Source: Clostridium beijerinckii HUN142
Lineage (GTDB): Bacteria; Bacillota; Clostridia; Clostridiales; Clostridiaceae
Assembly (NCBI RefSeq): GCF_000621745.1
Contig: NZ_JHXK01000010.1
Location: 124,001 to 188,000 of the forward strand
Length of the DNA stretch: 64,000 nucleotides
Reading direction: 5' to 3'
Shown one piece after another: positions 47,088 through 55,938 of the stretch. Under the pieces are notes generated by a model. That model had not been told where the DNA came from and did no database searches. It worked only from the letters and a program-made list of their open reading frames with translations. The translations under genes were made by a program, and so were the position numbers. Numbering within the stretch: the stretch's first letter is position 1; each line of letters opens with the position of its first letter.

Positions 47088-48122
47088 CTAAAACGCTGGT
47101 GCAATTAGATTTAAACCTTCTGCTTCATCAAAACCTAAGATTATATTCATGTTTTGAATTGCTTGTCCGGCAGCACCTTTAATCATGTTATCTATAGTAC
47201 TAACAACAATAATTTGATCCTCTCTATGATTTAAGTGTAGAGATATATGACAATCGTTTGTTAATCGTACGTTTTTTATTGAAGCTGTATCACCAAGTGG
47301 CAATACACTAACAAAAGGTTCATCTTTATAAAACTCTGTATATAGTCTATGAATTTCTTCAAGATCGACTTTATCTTTTGGAATGCAGTAAATTGTTGAA
47401 ACTATGCCTCTATTAATTGGGAGTAGGTGAGGAGTAAATGTTACATTTACATTATCTTCTGCCATAGCAGATAATGTTTCCTCAATTTCAGGTGTATGTC
47501 TATGAGATCCTACTTTATAAGGTGCAAAAGTTTCATTTTCCTCTGGAAAATGAGTATTTAAAGTTAATCCTCTTCCAGCACCTGTAGTTCCAGATTTGGA
47601 ATCACAAATGATGTTATTTAATTTTATTAATGATTTTTTAAGTAATGGCATTAACCCTAATTCTATAGTTGTCGGATAGCAACCAGGGTTTGCAACTAAA
47701 GAGCATTCCTTTATCTTATCTCTATTTAATTCTGGAAGTCCATAAACACTGTTTGCATGTATCTCAGGTTGTGTAAATTTCTTTCCATACCATTTTTCGT
47801 ATTCTTCTTCCCTAGATAATCTGAAATCTGCACCCATATCAATACAGATCTTCTTATTATCTAGTGCTTTTTTAGCAATATCTTCACTTAATCCATGAGG
47901 TAGTGCAGTGAAGATTACGTCGCACTTTTCAACAACATCATGTGCAGATTCACAAATTAAATTTGTTTTACTTAAGAAATTTTTATATATATTGCTAATC
48001 TCTTGACCCTCAAAAGAAACTGAGCTTAAAGCTGCAACTTCAACCTTTGGGTGAGATAATAATAATCTTAAAAGTTCAGCGCCCACATATCCTGTAGCAC
48101 CTATTATTCCAATTTTAACCAC
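47088..48122 (-). CDS. argC: N-acetyl-gamma-glutamyl-phosphate reductase
   Basis: ArgC reduces N-acetylglutamyl phosphate to the semialdehyde with NADPH. The 344-residue protein has the Rossmann motif IGIIGATGYVGAELLRLL and the catalytic Cys in LVANPGCYPTTIELGL (around residue 145), with FTPHLLPINRGI later. It starts with GTG at 48122, ten bases after GGGGG. It is the first gene of argC-J-B-D-F, separated from argH by 285 bases that hold three hairpins. Confidence 0.95.
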   Translation of the reverse strand: MVKIGIIGATGYVGAELLRLLLSHPKVEVAALSSVSFEGQEISNIYKNFLSKTNLICESAHDVVEKCDVIFTALPHGLSEDIAKKALDNKKICIDMGADFRLSREEEYEKWYGKKFTQPEIHANSVYGLPELNRDKIKECSLVANPGCYPTTIELGLMPLLKKSLIKLNNIICDSKSGTTGAGRGLTLNTHFPEENETFAPYKVGSHRHTPEIEETLSAMAEDNVNVTFTPHLLPINRGIVSTIYCIPKDKVDLEEIHRLYTEFYKDEPFVSVLPLGDTASIKNVRLTNDCHISLHLNHREDQIIVVSTIDNMIKGAAGQAIQNMNIILGFDEAEGLNLIAPAF

Positions 48123-48202
48123 TTTTGAATAGCCCCCTTGCTTATTTAATTATTGAGCAAATAATAGTACATTGTTTTTACATGTTATTTTTAACAATAA
48201 TA

Positions 48203-48252
48203 TTTCAATTGTCTATAAAATTTCATACTAGAAATTTCATAGACAATTGAAA
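48203..48252. repeat. long hairpin in the argC leader region
   Basis: TTTCAATTGTCTAT at 48203-48216 pairs with 48239-48252, and the stem continues to a 6-nt loop at 48225-48230: 22 positions with a single mismatch. It has no T run on the minus strand, so a regulatory or boundary role is more likely than termination. Confidence 0.6.
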
Positions 48253-48322
48253 GTTCTTATAAAGTTGAACTTATAACCTCAAGCATCCTATATTATCATT
48301 AAGGAGTGCTTTGTCTAAGAGT

Positions 48323-48394
48323 TAGCAGCCGTTATCTGAGAATATTACGGCTGCTATATCATATAAAGAAAAAATACTAAAGATTTTCTTTATA
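48323..48394 (-). terminator. two hairpins after argH
   Basis: Reading leftward after argH: TATAAAGAAAA with its partner TTTTCTTTATA (48362-48394), then TAGCAGCCGT/ACGGCTGCTA (48323-48356, G+C-rich, 14-nt loop). These may partly end argGH transcription before argC; neither has a strong T run. Confidence 0.5.
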
Positions 48395-48407
48395 CTTACT
48401 GATTTTA

Positions 48408-49793
48408 TTAAACTTCTTTATTTTCTGCTATAAAATTTTTTAATGCCTCAATTTGAATTTTTACTGATTCTGTAGAAGGACCGCCTATAACTTTACGCTC
48501 TTCTACACAAGTTTGTAAATCTATAGCATGATAAATATCTTCTTCAAAGATAGGAGAGAAGTTTTTAAATTCATCCATAGTTAGTTCTTCAATCATCTTA
48601 TTATCTTTAATGCATTGTAGAACTATTTCTCCAACTACTTCATGAGCGTTTCTAAATGCCATACCTTTTTTTACTAGGTAATCAGCTACGTCTGTAGCAT
48701 TAGTAAATCCAAGACCAGCACCTTTTCTCATATTTTCCTTCTTAACCTTCATTGTTTTAATCATTCCACAGAAAGTTTTAAGTGAAAGAACAGCTGTATC
48801 TAATCCATCAAATAGAGCTTCTTTATCTTCTTGCATATCTTTATTATAAGCAAGAGGAATTCCCTTCATAACAGTAAGTAAAGTCATAAGATCTCCGTAA
48901 ACTCTACCCGTTTTACCTCTAACTAATTCTGCAACATCAGGATTCTTCTTTTGAGGCATAATACTGCTTCCAGTACTATAACCATCATCAAGTTCGATAA
49001 AGCTAAACTCATTAGTACACCAAAGAATTATTTCTTCTGAAAATCTTGATAAATGCATCATTATCATTGAAAGACAAGAAAGTGTTTCAATGGCGTAATC
49101 TCTATCAGATACAGAATCTAAACTGTTTAGTGTAACTTTTGAAAAACCAAGATCACGAGCAACAGCTTCTCTATCAATAGGGTATGTGGATGTTGCTAGT
49201 GCTCCAGATCCAAGTGGCATCTCATCAACACGCTTATAACAATCAGAAAGTCTTCCTAGATCTCTTTTAAACATTTCAGCATAAGCTAAAAGATGATGAG
49301 CAAATGTAATTGGCTGAGCCTTTTGCATATGAGTATACCCAGGCATTATTGTATCTATGTTTTCCTTAGCTTTTTCTAAAAGAACTTCTTCCAAAGCTAT
49401 GATATCTTGATTTAATGACTTTATAGCTTTCTTTAAATATAGTCTTAAATCTAAAGTTACTTGGTCATTTCTACTTCTTCCAGTATGAAGCATTTTTCCA
49501 TATTCACCAATGTAATATGTTAAAGTACCTTCAACAAAACTGTGAATGTCTTCAGAAGTTTCATCAATTTCTATAACTCCATTGTCCATTCTTTTTAATA
49601 TTTCTAGAAGACCAGAAGTAATTCTATCGCTAGCTTCCTTAGAAATTATATTTTGATTTCCAAGCATGGAAGCGTGAGCGAGACTGCCTTCAATATCTTC
49701 TTTATACATTCTGCTATCAACATTTATAGAAGAATTAAAATCATTAACTAATTTGTCAGTGCCTTTTTTGAATCGTCCGCCCCAAAGCTTCAT
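48408..49793 (-). CDS. argH: argininosuccinate lyase
   Basis: ArgH splits argininosuccinate into arginine and fumarate. The 461-residue protein has [13 protein letters not shown] at its N-terminus, [35 protein letters not shown] and the superfamily signature [20 protein letters not shown] with the catalytic Ser. Its ATG shares one base with the argG stop (TAATG), so the two are translationally coupled in an argGH operon. Length and motifs are complete. Confidence 0.96.
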   Translation of the reverse strand: MKLWGGRFKKGTDKLVNDFNSSINVDSRMYKEDIEGSLAHASMLGNQNIISKEASDRITSGLLEILKRMDNGVIEIDETSEDIHSFVEGTLTYYIGEYGKMLHTGRSRNDQVTLDLRLYLKKAIKSLNQDIIALEEVLLEKAKENIDTIMPGYTHMQKAQPITFAHHLLAYAEMFKRDLGRLSDCYKRVDEMPLGSGALATSTYPIDREAVARDLGFSKVTLNSLDSVSDRDYAIETLSCLSMIMMHLSRFSEEIILWCTNEFSFIELDDGYSTGSSIMPQKKNPDVAELVRGKTGRVYGDLMTLLTVMKGIPLAYNKDMQEDKEALFDGLDTAVLSLKTFCGMIKTMKVKKENMRKGAGLGFTNATDVADYLVKKGMAFRNAHEVVGEIVLQCIKDNKMIEELTMDEFKNFSPIFEEDIYHAIDLQTCVEERKVIGGPSTESVKIQIEALKNFIAENKEV

Positions 49794-51016
49794 TACATTT
49801 CCTCTTTCTTAATTTTTTCTTGCATTTTAGCTTTTACAACTGTTGGTAGACCGTATAAATTAATGAATCCAGCAGAATCCTTTTGATCGTATACTCCATC
49901 TTCTCCGAAAGTTGCATATTCTTCACTATATAGTGAGTATGGGCTAGTCATGCCGGCATTGACAATATTTCCTTTGTATAATTTTAATTTTATTTCTCCT
50001 GTAACTGTTTCTTGAGTTTTATTAACAAATTCAGTTAATGCTTCTCTAAGAGGAGTAAACCATTGACCGTTATATACTAAATCAGCAAATTTTAAAGCTA
50101 TTTGTTCTTTATAATGAGCTGTCTCCCTATCTAAGCAAAGTTCTTCTAAATCCTTATGAGCTTTGTAAAGAATAGTTCCTCCTGGAGTTTCATAAACACC
50201 TCTTGATTTCATACCAACAAGTCTGTTTTCTACCATGTCAGTAATACCAATAGCATTTTCTCCACCAATTTTATTTAATTCGTCTAATAATTCAACGCTG
50301 TTCATTTTCTTACCATCTAAAGCAACAGCAATTCCTTTTTCAAAAGATAATGTAATGTAAGTTGCTTCGTTCGGAGCAGCTTCTAGTGATTTACAAAGTT
50401 CTAAAATCTTTTCATATTGTGGTTCATTTTCAGGAAACTCTAAATCTAAACCTTCATGACTTAAATGCCAGATGTTTTTATCTTTACTATAGTTTGTTTC
50501 ACGATTGATTTTTAATGGAACATTTTTAGCTTCTGCATATTCAATTTCATCTTCTCTTGATTTAATGTCCCAAATTCTCCATGGAGCTATTATTGGCATT
50601 TCTGGAGCAAATGCTTTAACTGCCATTTCAAATCTTACTTGGTCATTTCCTTTACCTGTGCATCCGTGGCAAATTGCATCTGCTCCTTCTGCTTTAGCAA
50701 TTTCAACTAACCTTTTTCCGATTATTGGTCTAGCAAATGAAGTTCCAAGAAGATATTTTCCTTCATATATAGCACCAGCTTGAATAGTAGGGAAGATATA
50801 ATCATCAACGAACTCTTGAGTTAAATCTTCAATATATAACTTTGATGCTCCCGTTTTTATTGCTTTTTCTTCTAATCCATCAAGCTCGTCTTTTTGCCCT
50901 ACATTTCCGCATACAGCAATTACTTCACATCCGTAATTTTCTTTAAGCCAAGGGATAATAATTGATGTATCTAGTCCTCCTGAATAAGCTAAAACCACTT
51001 TATTATATTTTATCAT
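49793..51016 (-). CDS. argG: argininosuccinate synthase
   Basis: ArgG joins citrulline and aspartate using ATP. The 407-residue protein has the PP-loop [17 protein letters not shown] (residues 8-24), the segment [13 protein letters not shown] and the tail motif [17 protein letters not shown]. The start ATG has AGGAGGGC upstream. A leader of about 170 bases precedes it, and the promoter region carries repeated TTATGCA boxes that look like ArgR sites. Confidence 0.96.
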   Translation of the reverse strand: MIKYNKVVLAYSGGLDTSIIIPWLKENYGCEVIAVCGNVGQKDELDGLEEKAIKTGASKLYIEDLTQEFVDDYIFPTIQAGAIYEGKYLLGTSFARPIIGKRLVEIAKAEGADAICHGCTGKGNDQVRFEMAVKAFAPEMPIIAPWRIWDIKSREDEIEYAEAKNVPLKINRETNYSKDKNIWHLSHEGLDLEFPENEPQYEKILELCKSLEAAPNEATYITLSFEKGIAVALDGKKMNSVELLDELNKIGGENAIGITDMVENRLVGMKSRGVYETPGGTILYKAHKDLEELCLDRETAHYKEQIALKFADLVYNGQWFTPLREALTEFVNKTQETVTGEIKLKLYKGNIVNAGMTSPYSLYSEEYATFGEDGVYDQKDSAGFINLYGLPTVVKAKMQEKIKKEEM

Positions 51017-51046
51017 TTTAAAAGCCCTCCTAAATAATCATGGAAA

Positions 51047-51065
51047 ATGCATAAACATACATGCA
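51047..51065. promoter_or_regulatory. possible extra ARG box near the argG start
   Basis: ATGCATAAACATACATGCA repeats the TGCAT core of the operator at 51229-51273, 30-50 bases before the argG ATG. It could be a third ArgR contact. Confidence 0.35.
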
Positions 51066-51193
51066 ATGCTATTTTCTTAAATATAATCAATAAATTAATC
51101 TAATTTATAATGCCTAACTGATGTTTATAATTATACAGTTTTATAAAAAAATAATCAAGTAAAAAATGAAAAAATATTCATAAAAATATTAAA

Positions 51194-51273
51194 AATATAC
51201 ACAATAAAATAATGTTTATGCAAAAAAACAATAATTTATGCAATTAACATTGAGTTTTATGCATAAATTATTG
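51194..51273 (-). promoter_or_regulatory. argG promoter with ArgR-type operator
   Basis: Minus strand: TTGCAT (51223-51218), 18-base spacer, TATATT (51199-51194). Over and upstream of it lie repeated TTATGCA boxes: CAATAATTTATGCA (51229-51242) is the exact complement of 51260-51273, and TTTATGCATAAA (51256-51267) is itself palindromic. This matches operators of the arginine repressor ArgR. The rest of 51017-51361 shows no gene. Confidence 0.65.
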
Positions 51274-51361
51274 TTGTGCATAACTCTGCAAATAAAATGA
51301 ATGTTTATTATACTATTAAATTTATGTAGGATATAATAAAATTTGTAATGCCAAAGTTTTA

Positions 51362-51742
51362 TTAGAAAATATTTTCTAAGCTTGGAGTTTGCAGCTTCTT
51401 TAGATGATCGGTATTATGTTTCACTAAATGTAGAGATGTATGCGCTTCAGTTGAATCTTTGTGAACAAGATATGTAGACAACTTTAATGCTTCATTTAGC
51501 AAATTATCAAACTCCTGATGGCTAAGATAAAGAGATGTTAAAACATTATTATCTTGAATAGTATTTAATAATTCAAGAGACTGATAATATGCATCTTCCA
51601 TTTTGTCACTTGCAATGCTAAGCTCGATATCTTCAGTTTGCATTTCAATTTTATCGCATAAATTAATGACAGATTTATTTAAAAAATATACACATGACAT
51701 AGTTAGGAGAAACAAAAGTATTGATATTATAGCATTTCTCAT
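51362..51742 (-). CDS. DUF4363-family small membrane-anchored protein
   Basis: The 126-residue protein begins with one membrane helix (RNAIISILLFLLTMSCVYFL) and continues as an all-helical, acidic extracytoplasmic domain (IELSIASDKMEDAYYQSLELLNTI). This arrangement matches DUF4363, found next to DUF421 genes in clostridia. Its start overlaps the end of the DUF421 gene by four bases, so the two are translationally coupled and probably act together at the membrane. The function is unknown; an envelope or sporulation role has been suspected for such pairs. Confidence 0.75.
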   Translation of the reverse strand: MRNAIISILLFLLTMSCVYFLNKSVINLCDKIEMQTEDIELSIASDKMEDAYYQSLELLNTIQDNNVLTSLYLSHQEFDNLLNEALKLSTYLVHKDSTEAHTSLHLVKHNTDHLKKLQTPSLENIF

Positions 51743-52437
51743 TTCGCATCCTCCTTTTCGTATTTATCAAAAAGTTGATATTTGAATTTACCTTCTGTAT
51801 CGTATAAAGCTATAAGAACATGCTTTATTGATTGAATATTATGCTTTTTTAAAAGAGTTGATATCCATTCTTCATCTTTATTCATGGAAGTCAGAGAGTT
51901 TTTATTTATTTCACCATCGGAAATTAATACTTTTGGCATTTTTGCTTCAGTATTTTGAGCATTATTTCCTGAATTAGATTTATTAGAAGAATTATAATCT
52001 GTTGGCAGTATAGATATTTGGCCATCATTTTCTAAAATTGCATATTGAATTTCATCAAGATTAAAATAATTGGCAAGTCGCAACTCTTCTAATAATTCAT
52101 CTATATTTAATTGTTGTTTTTTTAGAGTTGAGTAATTAATTTTTCCCTTATGAACTAATATGCAAGGTTCCCCATCTACAAGTTTTCGGGTATATTGAAA
52201 TTTTAATCCTATTTGGGTTAAAAGCGTTTTTAAAAATAACAATGTTATAATTGGTATAATTCCTAATAATAATGGTAACCTTGTATCTTGCATTGGCAAT
52301 GATGCTAAATCTGAAATCATAATTGTTATTACAAATTCGTAAGGCTGAAGTTCGCCTATTTGTCTTTTTCCCATTAACCTCATAGTTAATACAACTAATA
52401 AATATAAAACGGCAGTCCTGATTGATACTACAAACAT
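51739..52437 (-). CDS. DUF421 (YetF-like) membrane protein
   Basis: The 232-residue protein has three N-terminal membrane segments followed by the hallmark RLMGKRQIGELQPYEFVITI and DLASLPMQD, then a cytosolic beta-rich domain with GEPCILVHKGKINYSTLKK and ELLEELRLANYFNLDEIQYAILE, all features of DUF421. A low-complexity Asn/Ser linker lies near residues 150-165, followed by a C-terminal domain that appears twice in longer relatives. Function is unknown. Three tandem 41-bp repeats sit directly upstream of the gene. Confidence 0.85.
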   Translation of the reverse strand: MFVVSIRTAVLYLLVVLTMRLMGKRQIGELQPYEFVITIMISDLASLPMQDTRLPLLLGIIPIITLLFLKTLLTQIGLKFQYTRKLVDGEPCILVHKGKINYSTLKKQQLNIDELLEELRLANYFNLDEIQYAILENDGQISILPTDYNSSNKSNSGNNAQNTEAKMPKVLISDGEINKNSLTSMNKDEEWISTLLKKHNIQSIKHVLIALYDTEGKFKYQLFDKYEKEDAK

Positions 52438-52486
52438 TAAAAAATCACCTCGAAAGTAATATTTGCAAAAATAAAATTAATATACG

Positions 52487-52609
52487 CACCATAGAAAAAA
52501 GCAGCTATGCTGCAATTAAGATCATTTCACCATAGAAAAAAGCAGCTATGCTGCAATTAAGATCATTTCACCATAGAAAAAAGCAGCCATGCTAAATATA
52601 AGAACATTT
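52487..52609. repeat. three tandem copies of a 41-bp unit
   Basis: Units at 52487-52527, 52528-52568 (identical) and 52569-52609 (diverged in its second half), each starting CACCATAGAAAAAAGCAGC. Read leftward, each of the first two holds GCAGC-ATA-GCTGC followed by TTTTTT, a miniature terminator. They lie 50 bases upstream of the DUF421 start, within its presumed promoter region. The rest of 52438-52832 shows no gene. Confidence 0.9.
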
Positions 52610-52832
52610 CATGGTAGATTTAGAATTGGTATTTTATTTTATAGACCTAATAAAAAAGTTTATCTTTTTTGGAAATAGTGTATATAATATATTTGAAATG
52701 ATTATTATGGTACCCAAATATTTAAATACAATTAAAATAAGAGACTGTACAGAGACAGAAATCTTGATTTTTAAATTGTGAAATTAAAATCTAAAGGGAT
52801 AATCAAATTATATAAAGGAAGGTTTGAATAGT

Positions 52833-54488
52833 ATGGAGTGTAGAGGGATTGAATTTAAAGAGAAGAAAATCCAATCTAAAAAAGGGATGACTTTTTATGA
52901 ATTAATTATGGATAATTACAAAGATAAGGTTAAAGATATAGCTATATGTAAACTAAATGGAAGATATTGTGAGCTGACTGAAGTGATAGAGGATGACGGG
53001 GATGTAGAACTAATAGGGTTTGATACAGAACTTGGAATGAAAATTTTCACCAGAACTTTACAGTTTATATTTATAAAGGTCGCATTGGATTTATTTCCAG
53101 AATCGAAAATAACAATAGACCATGCTATAAGTAAGGCGGTATACGGAGAAGTTCATAAAGAAAATCCATTAAGTAAAGGTGAAATTGATAAGATAAAGGC
53201 TAAGATGCAAGAAATAATAGATAGAAATGTACCAATTAAGAGTATGAGAACGTCAAAAGATGAAGCTATTAAGATTTTTGAAGGATATAAGATGGACGAT
53301 AAAGTTAAGCTTTTAAAGTATTGTGATATAAAGCATGTTCATCTTTATGAGCTTGAAGGAAGGTATGATTATTTTTATGGTCCTATGGGATATTCAACAG
53401 GCATAATAAATAAATTTGATGTATTTAAGTATGAATCAGGATTCATTTTACAGAGACCAGAAGAGACTAACCTAAGTGAACTTGCTGAATTTAGAGAAGA
53501 GAAGAGCCTAACAAAAATTTTCATAGAGACTCAAAGATGGCTAAACATTTTAGGAATTGAAGATGTAGGAACTTTAAATGAAAAAGTGCTTAACAATGAA
53601 TTAAGAAATATAATTATGGTTTCAGAGGGGCTTCATGAAAAAAAAATAGCTAATATAGCTGATGATGTTTTAGATAGAAAAGATGTGAAAATTATACTTA
53701 TCGCTGGCCCATCATCCTCAGGAAAAACTACTTTTGCGAATAGGTTAAGTATACAATTGAGAGTGAATGGATTAATACCTATACCATTATCTTTGGATAA
53801 CTATTTTGTAAATAGAGAAGAAACGCCAAAAGATGAGAATGGAGATTATAACTATGAATCTATTGATGCATTGGACTTAAGTTTGTTGAATGATAATTTA
53901 GAAAGATTAATGAGCGGAGAAGAAGTGGATCTTCCTAGTTATAATTTTAAAACTGGGAAAAAAGAATGGAATGACTATAAAGTTAAATTACCTAAAAATG
54001 GAGTTTTGATACTTGAGGGGATACATGGTTTAAATCCAAATTTAATTTCAAACAATTTAAATAGAAATGTATTTAAAATATATATATCAGCATTGACGCA
54101 ACTAAATATAGATAATCATAATAGAATTTCCACAACGGATGTAAGAAAAGTGAGAAGAATAGTTAGAGATTCATTGTCAAGGGGATATAAGGCGGAAGAA
54201 ACTTTAAAAATGTGGAAATCTATAAAGAAAGGAGAAAAAAATAATATATTTGTTTATCAAGAAGGTGCGGATGTAGCATTTAATTCTACATTGGTTTATG
54301 AACTTGGCGTTTTAAAGCCATATGCATTAAAAGAGCTAGATGAAATAACGGAAGAAAGTTCAGTTTATTCAGAAGCTATAAGATTAAAATCGTTTTTGAA
54401 CTTTTTCAAAGAGATTAATGTTGATGAAGTGCCAAAGAATTCTCTTTTAAGAGAATTTATCGGAGGGTCAGCTTTTTATGAATATTAA
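52833..54488 (+). CDS. nucleoside kinase with TGS and ThrRS-like N-terminal domains
   Basis: The 551-residue protein ends in a uridine kinase/phosphoribulokinase-type domain: P-loop AGPSSSGKTTFANRLS near residue 295, PLSLDNYFVNREETP and ILEGIHGLNP. The first 60 residues resemble a TGS domain, and about 70-230 resemble the editing-domain region of threonyl-tRNA synthetase (HAISKAVYGEVH, DEAIKIFEGYKMDDKVKLL), though the HxxxH editing metal site is not obvious. This fusion is known in clostridia as nucleoside kinase; what the front half does is unclear. ATG 52833 is chosen because AAAGGAAGG lies at the right distance. Confidence 0.83.
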   Translation: MECRGIEFKEKKIQSKKGMTFYELIMDNYKDKVKDIAICKLNGRYCELTEVIEDDGDVELIGFDTELGMKIFTRTLQFIFIKVALDLFPESKITIDHAISKAVYGEVHKENPLSKGEIDKIKAKMQEIIDRNVPIKSMRTSKDEAIKIFEGYKMDDKVKLLKYCDIKHVHLYELEGRYDYFYGPMGYSTGIINKFDVFKYESGFILQRPEETNLSELAEFREEKSLTKIFIETQRWLNILGIEDVGTLNEKVLNNELRNIIMVSEGLHEKKIANIADDVLDRKDVKIILIAGPSSSGKTTFANRLSIQLRVNGLIPIPLSLDNYFVNREETPKDENGDYNYESIDALDLSLLNDNLERLMSGEEVDLPSYNFKTGKKEWNDYKVKLPKNGVLILEGIHGLNPNLISNNLNRNVFKIYISALTQLNIDNHNRISTTDVRKVRRIVRDSLSRGYKAEETLKMWKSIKKGEKNNIFVYQEGADVAFNSTLVYELGVLKPYALKELDEITEESSVYSEAIRLKSFLNFFKEINVDEVPKNSLLREFIGGSAFYEY

Positions 54489-54523
54489 ATTAAGTATGTT
54501 ATTTCATTAATATTATTATATAG

Positions 54524-54562
54524 AACTATAGATAGATTTGAACATTTATCTATAGTTTTTGT
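54524..54562 (+). terminator. terminator of the nucleoside kinase gene
   Basis: AACTATAGATA pairs with TATCTATAGTT (11 bp, 12-nt loop), followed by TTTGTG. Between here and 54745 nothing was recognised. Confidence 0.75.
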
Positions 54563-54745
54563 GTTCTTAAGATAAATTTATAATAGATAAAATATTAACA
54601 ATGTTTGATTGTAAAAATAAGGATTAAAAGAAGAAAATAAGAAATAATAATTAGGTATAAAATAAGATGCATTGGCAGTCAAGTAATTAAGAAGGAATGA
54701 GCAAATAATACATATTAATTTTAATTGTTATATTATTAACTAAGC

Positions 54746-54774
54746 TTGACACTATAAAGCAAATATGTGATACT
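54746..54774 (+). promoter_or_regulatory. sigma-A promoter of glpF
   Basis: TTGACA (54746-54751), 17-base spacer, GATACT (54769-54774). About 50 bases around and after it are closely repeated before glpP (55875-55929), including AAGAAAACAATTACAT. Confidence 0.8.
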
Positions 54775-54823
54775 AAATTTAACAAGAAAACAATTACATT
54801 GCAGTTCTGAAAAAATTTTAGAA

Positions 54824-54982
54824 ATGTAGGCTATAGAGAAATAGAGAATAAAGCCACATAAAACCAAGTTTACTTAGGGAATGTTATGATTACCTAGTAA
54901 ATTTAAAACTTATGTTTTAAACAGTTAGAAATATACTATTGTTTAAAATGTAAGGAGTTTTATGTGGCTATTCTTATGGCCA
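54824..54982 (+). promoter_or_regulatory. structured glpF leader RNA (GlpP-type switch, copy 1)
   Basis: A small hairpin ATGTaGGCT/AGCCACAT (54824-54832 with 54852-54859) has AGAGAA-AT-AGAG in its loop. Its 3' arm is also the 5' arm of a perfect 13-bp stem AGCCACATAAAAC/GTTTTATGTGGCT (54852-54864 with 54957-54969) that encloses two helices: 54866-54878 with 54893-54904, and a 15-bp stem 54909-54923 with 54940-54954. A short GGC/GCC hairpin follows. No T run is present after it. A second copy stands before glpK. Confidence 0.75.
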
Positions 54983-55140
54983 AAATTACTCAATGTACAT
55001 TAATTTAGAACTTTTAAATTAAACCAGTCATACTAAAATAAAATATGAATATTATGTAATGAGTTGTTTTCTAGTAATATTAACCGTTCTAGAATGTAAA
55101 AAAACAAACAAGTATTGTGAAGTAGAAGGGAGATAATGTT

Positions 55141-55854
55141 ATGACAATTTTTTTCGCAGAATTAGTAGGTACTTTATTACTTATTTTATTAGGTGACGGT
55201 GTTGTAGCCAATGTCGTATTAAAAAAATCAGGCGGATCTGGATCAGGATTAATAGTAATTGCAATGGGATGGGCTTTTGCGGTAGGAATTCCAGCATTGA
55301 TTTTTGGAAGTTATAGTGGGGCTCATTTTAATCCAGCATTAACAATTGCGTTAGCAGTAATAGGTAAAGTAGCGTGGGCTCAAGTTCCGATTTATTTAGC
55401 TGGACAATGTATTGGTGCATTTTTAGGAGCAGTTTTGGTATTTATTGTTTATAATGATCAATTTAAAGCTACTGAAGATAAAGGAAGCAAACTTGGTGTA
55501 TTTTGTACAGGCCCTCAAGTAAAGAATACTTCAATTAATTTCATAACTGAGCTTGTAGGAACATTTGTACTAGTTTATGCAATTTTAGGAATGGGAGATC
55601 AAAATCTATCAAATGGAATGGGAACATTGTTTGTAGCATTTTTAATTTTGGCTATTGGTGTAAGTTTAGGAGGCCCAACAGGATATGCAATTAATCCAGC
55701 AAGAGATTTAATGCCAAGAATCGCACATGCAGTATTACCTATACCTGATAAGGGAGATTCTAATTGGGGATATGCATGGATTCCTGTTGTTGCCCCAATT
55801 GTAGGAGGAACTTTAGCTGCATTATTTTATGTAATGTTACATGGAATATTATAA
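55141..55854 (+). CDS. glpF: glycerol uptake facilitator
   Basis: The 237-residue MIP-family channel has six membrane helices and two NPA half-helices: SGAHFNPALTIAL (around residue 60) and YAINPARDLMPR (around 190). The Asp after the second NPAR is characteristic of glycerol-conducting aquaglyceroporins. It lets glycerol diffuse in, to be trapped by GlpK. A sigma-A promoter and a 160-base structured leader precede it, with AGAAGGGAG as binding site. No hairpin follows it; glpP then has its own promoter. Confidence 0.94.
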   Translation: MTIFFAELVGTLLLILLGDGVVANVVLKKSGGSGSGLIVIAMGWAFAVGIPALIFGSYSGAHFNPALTIALAVIGKVAWAQVPIYLAGQCIGAFLGAVLVFIVYNDQFKATEDKGSKLGVFCTGPQVKNTSINFITELVGTFVLVYAILGMGDQNLSNGMGTLFVAFLILAIGVSLGGPTGYAINPARDLMPRIAHAVLPIPDKGDSNWGYAWIPVVAPIVGGTLAALFYVMLHGIL

Positions 55855-55874
55855 AAGTTAATTAATAGTTAGAA

Positions 55875-55903
55875 TTGACAGAGACAAACAACTATGTAAT
55901 ACT
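55875..55903 (+). promoter_or_regulatory. sigma-A promoter of glpP-glpK
   Basis: TTGACA (55875-55880), 17-base spacer, AATACT (55898-55903). The block through AAGAAAACAATTACAT closely repeats the glpF promoter region. Confidence 0.8.
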
Positions 55904-55938
55904 AAGAATAAAAAAGAAAACAATTACATGGAGGGCCA

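Noticed and set aside
52487..52609. Possible CRISPR-like array
   Set aside because: The units are directly adjacent with no unique spacers and no cas genes nearby; they are simple tandem repeats.
54824..54982. Known riboswitch (purine, TPP, cobalamin, c-di-GMP) before glpF
   Set aside because: None of the conserved core sequences of those classes could be found by eye; the three-way junction alone is not enough.
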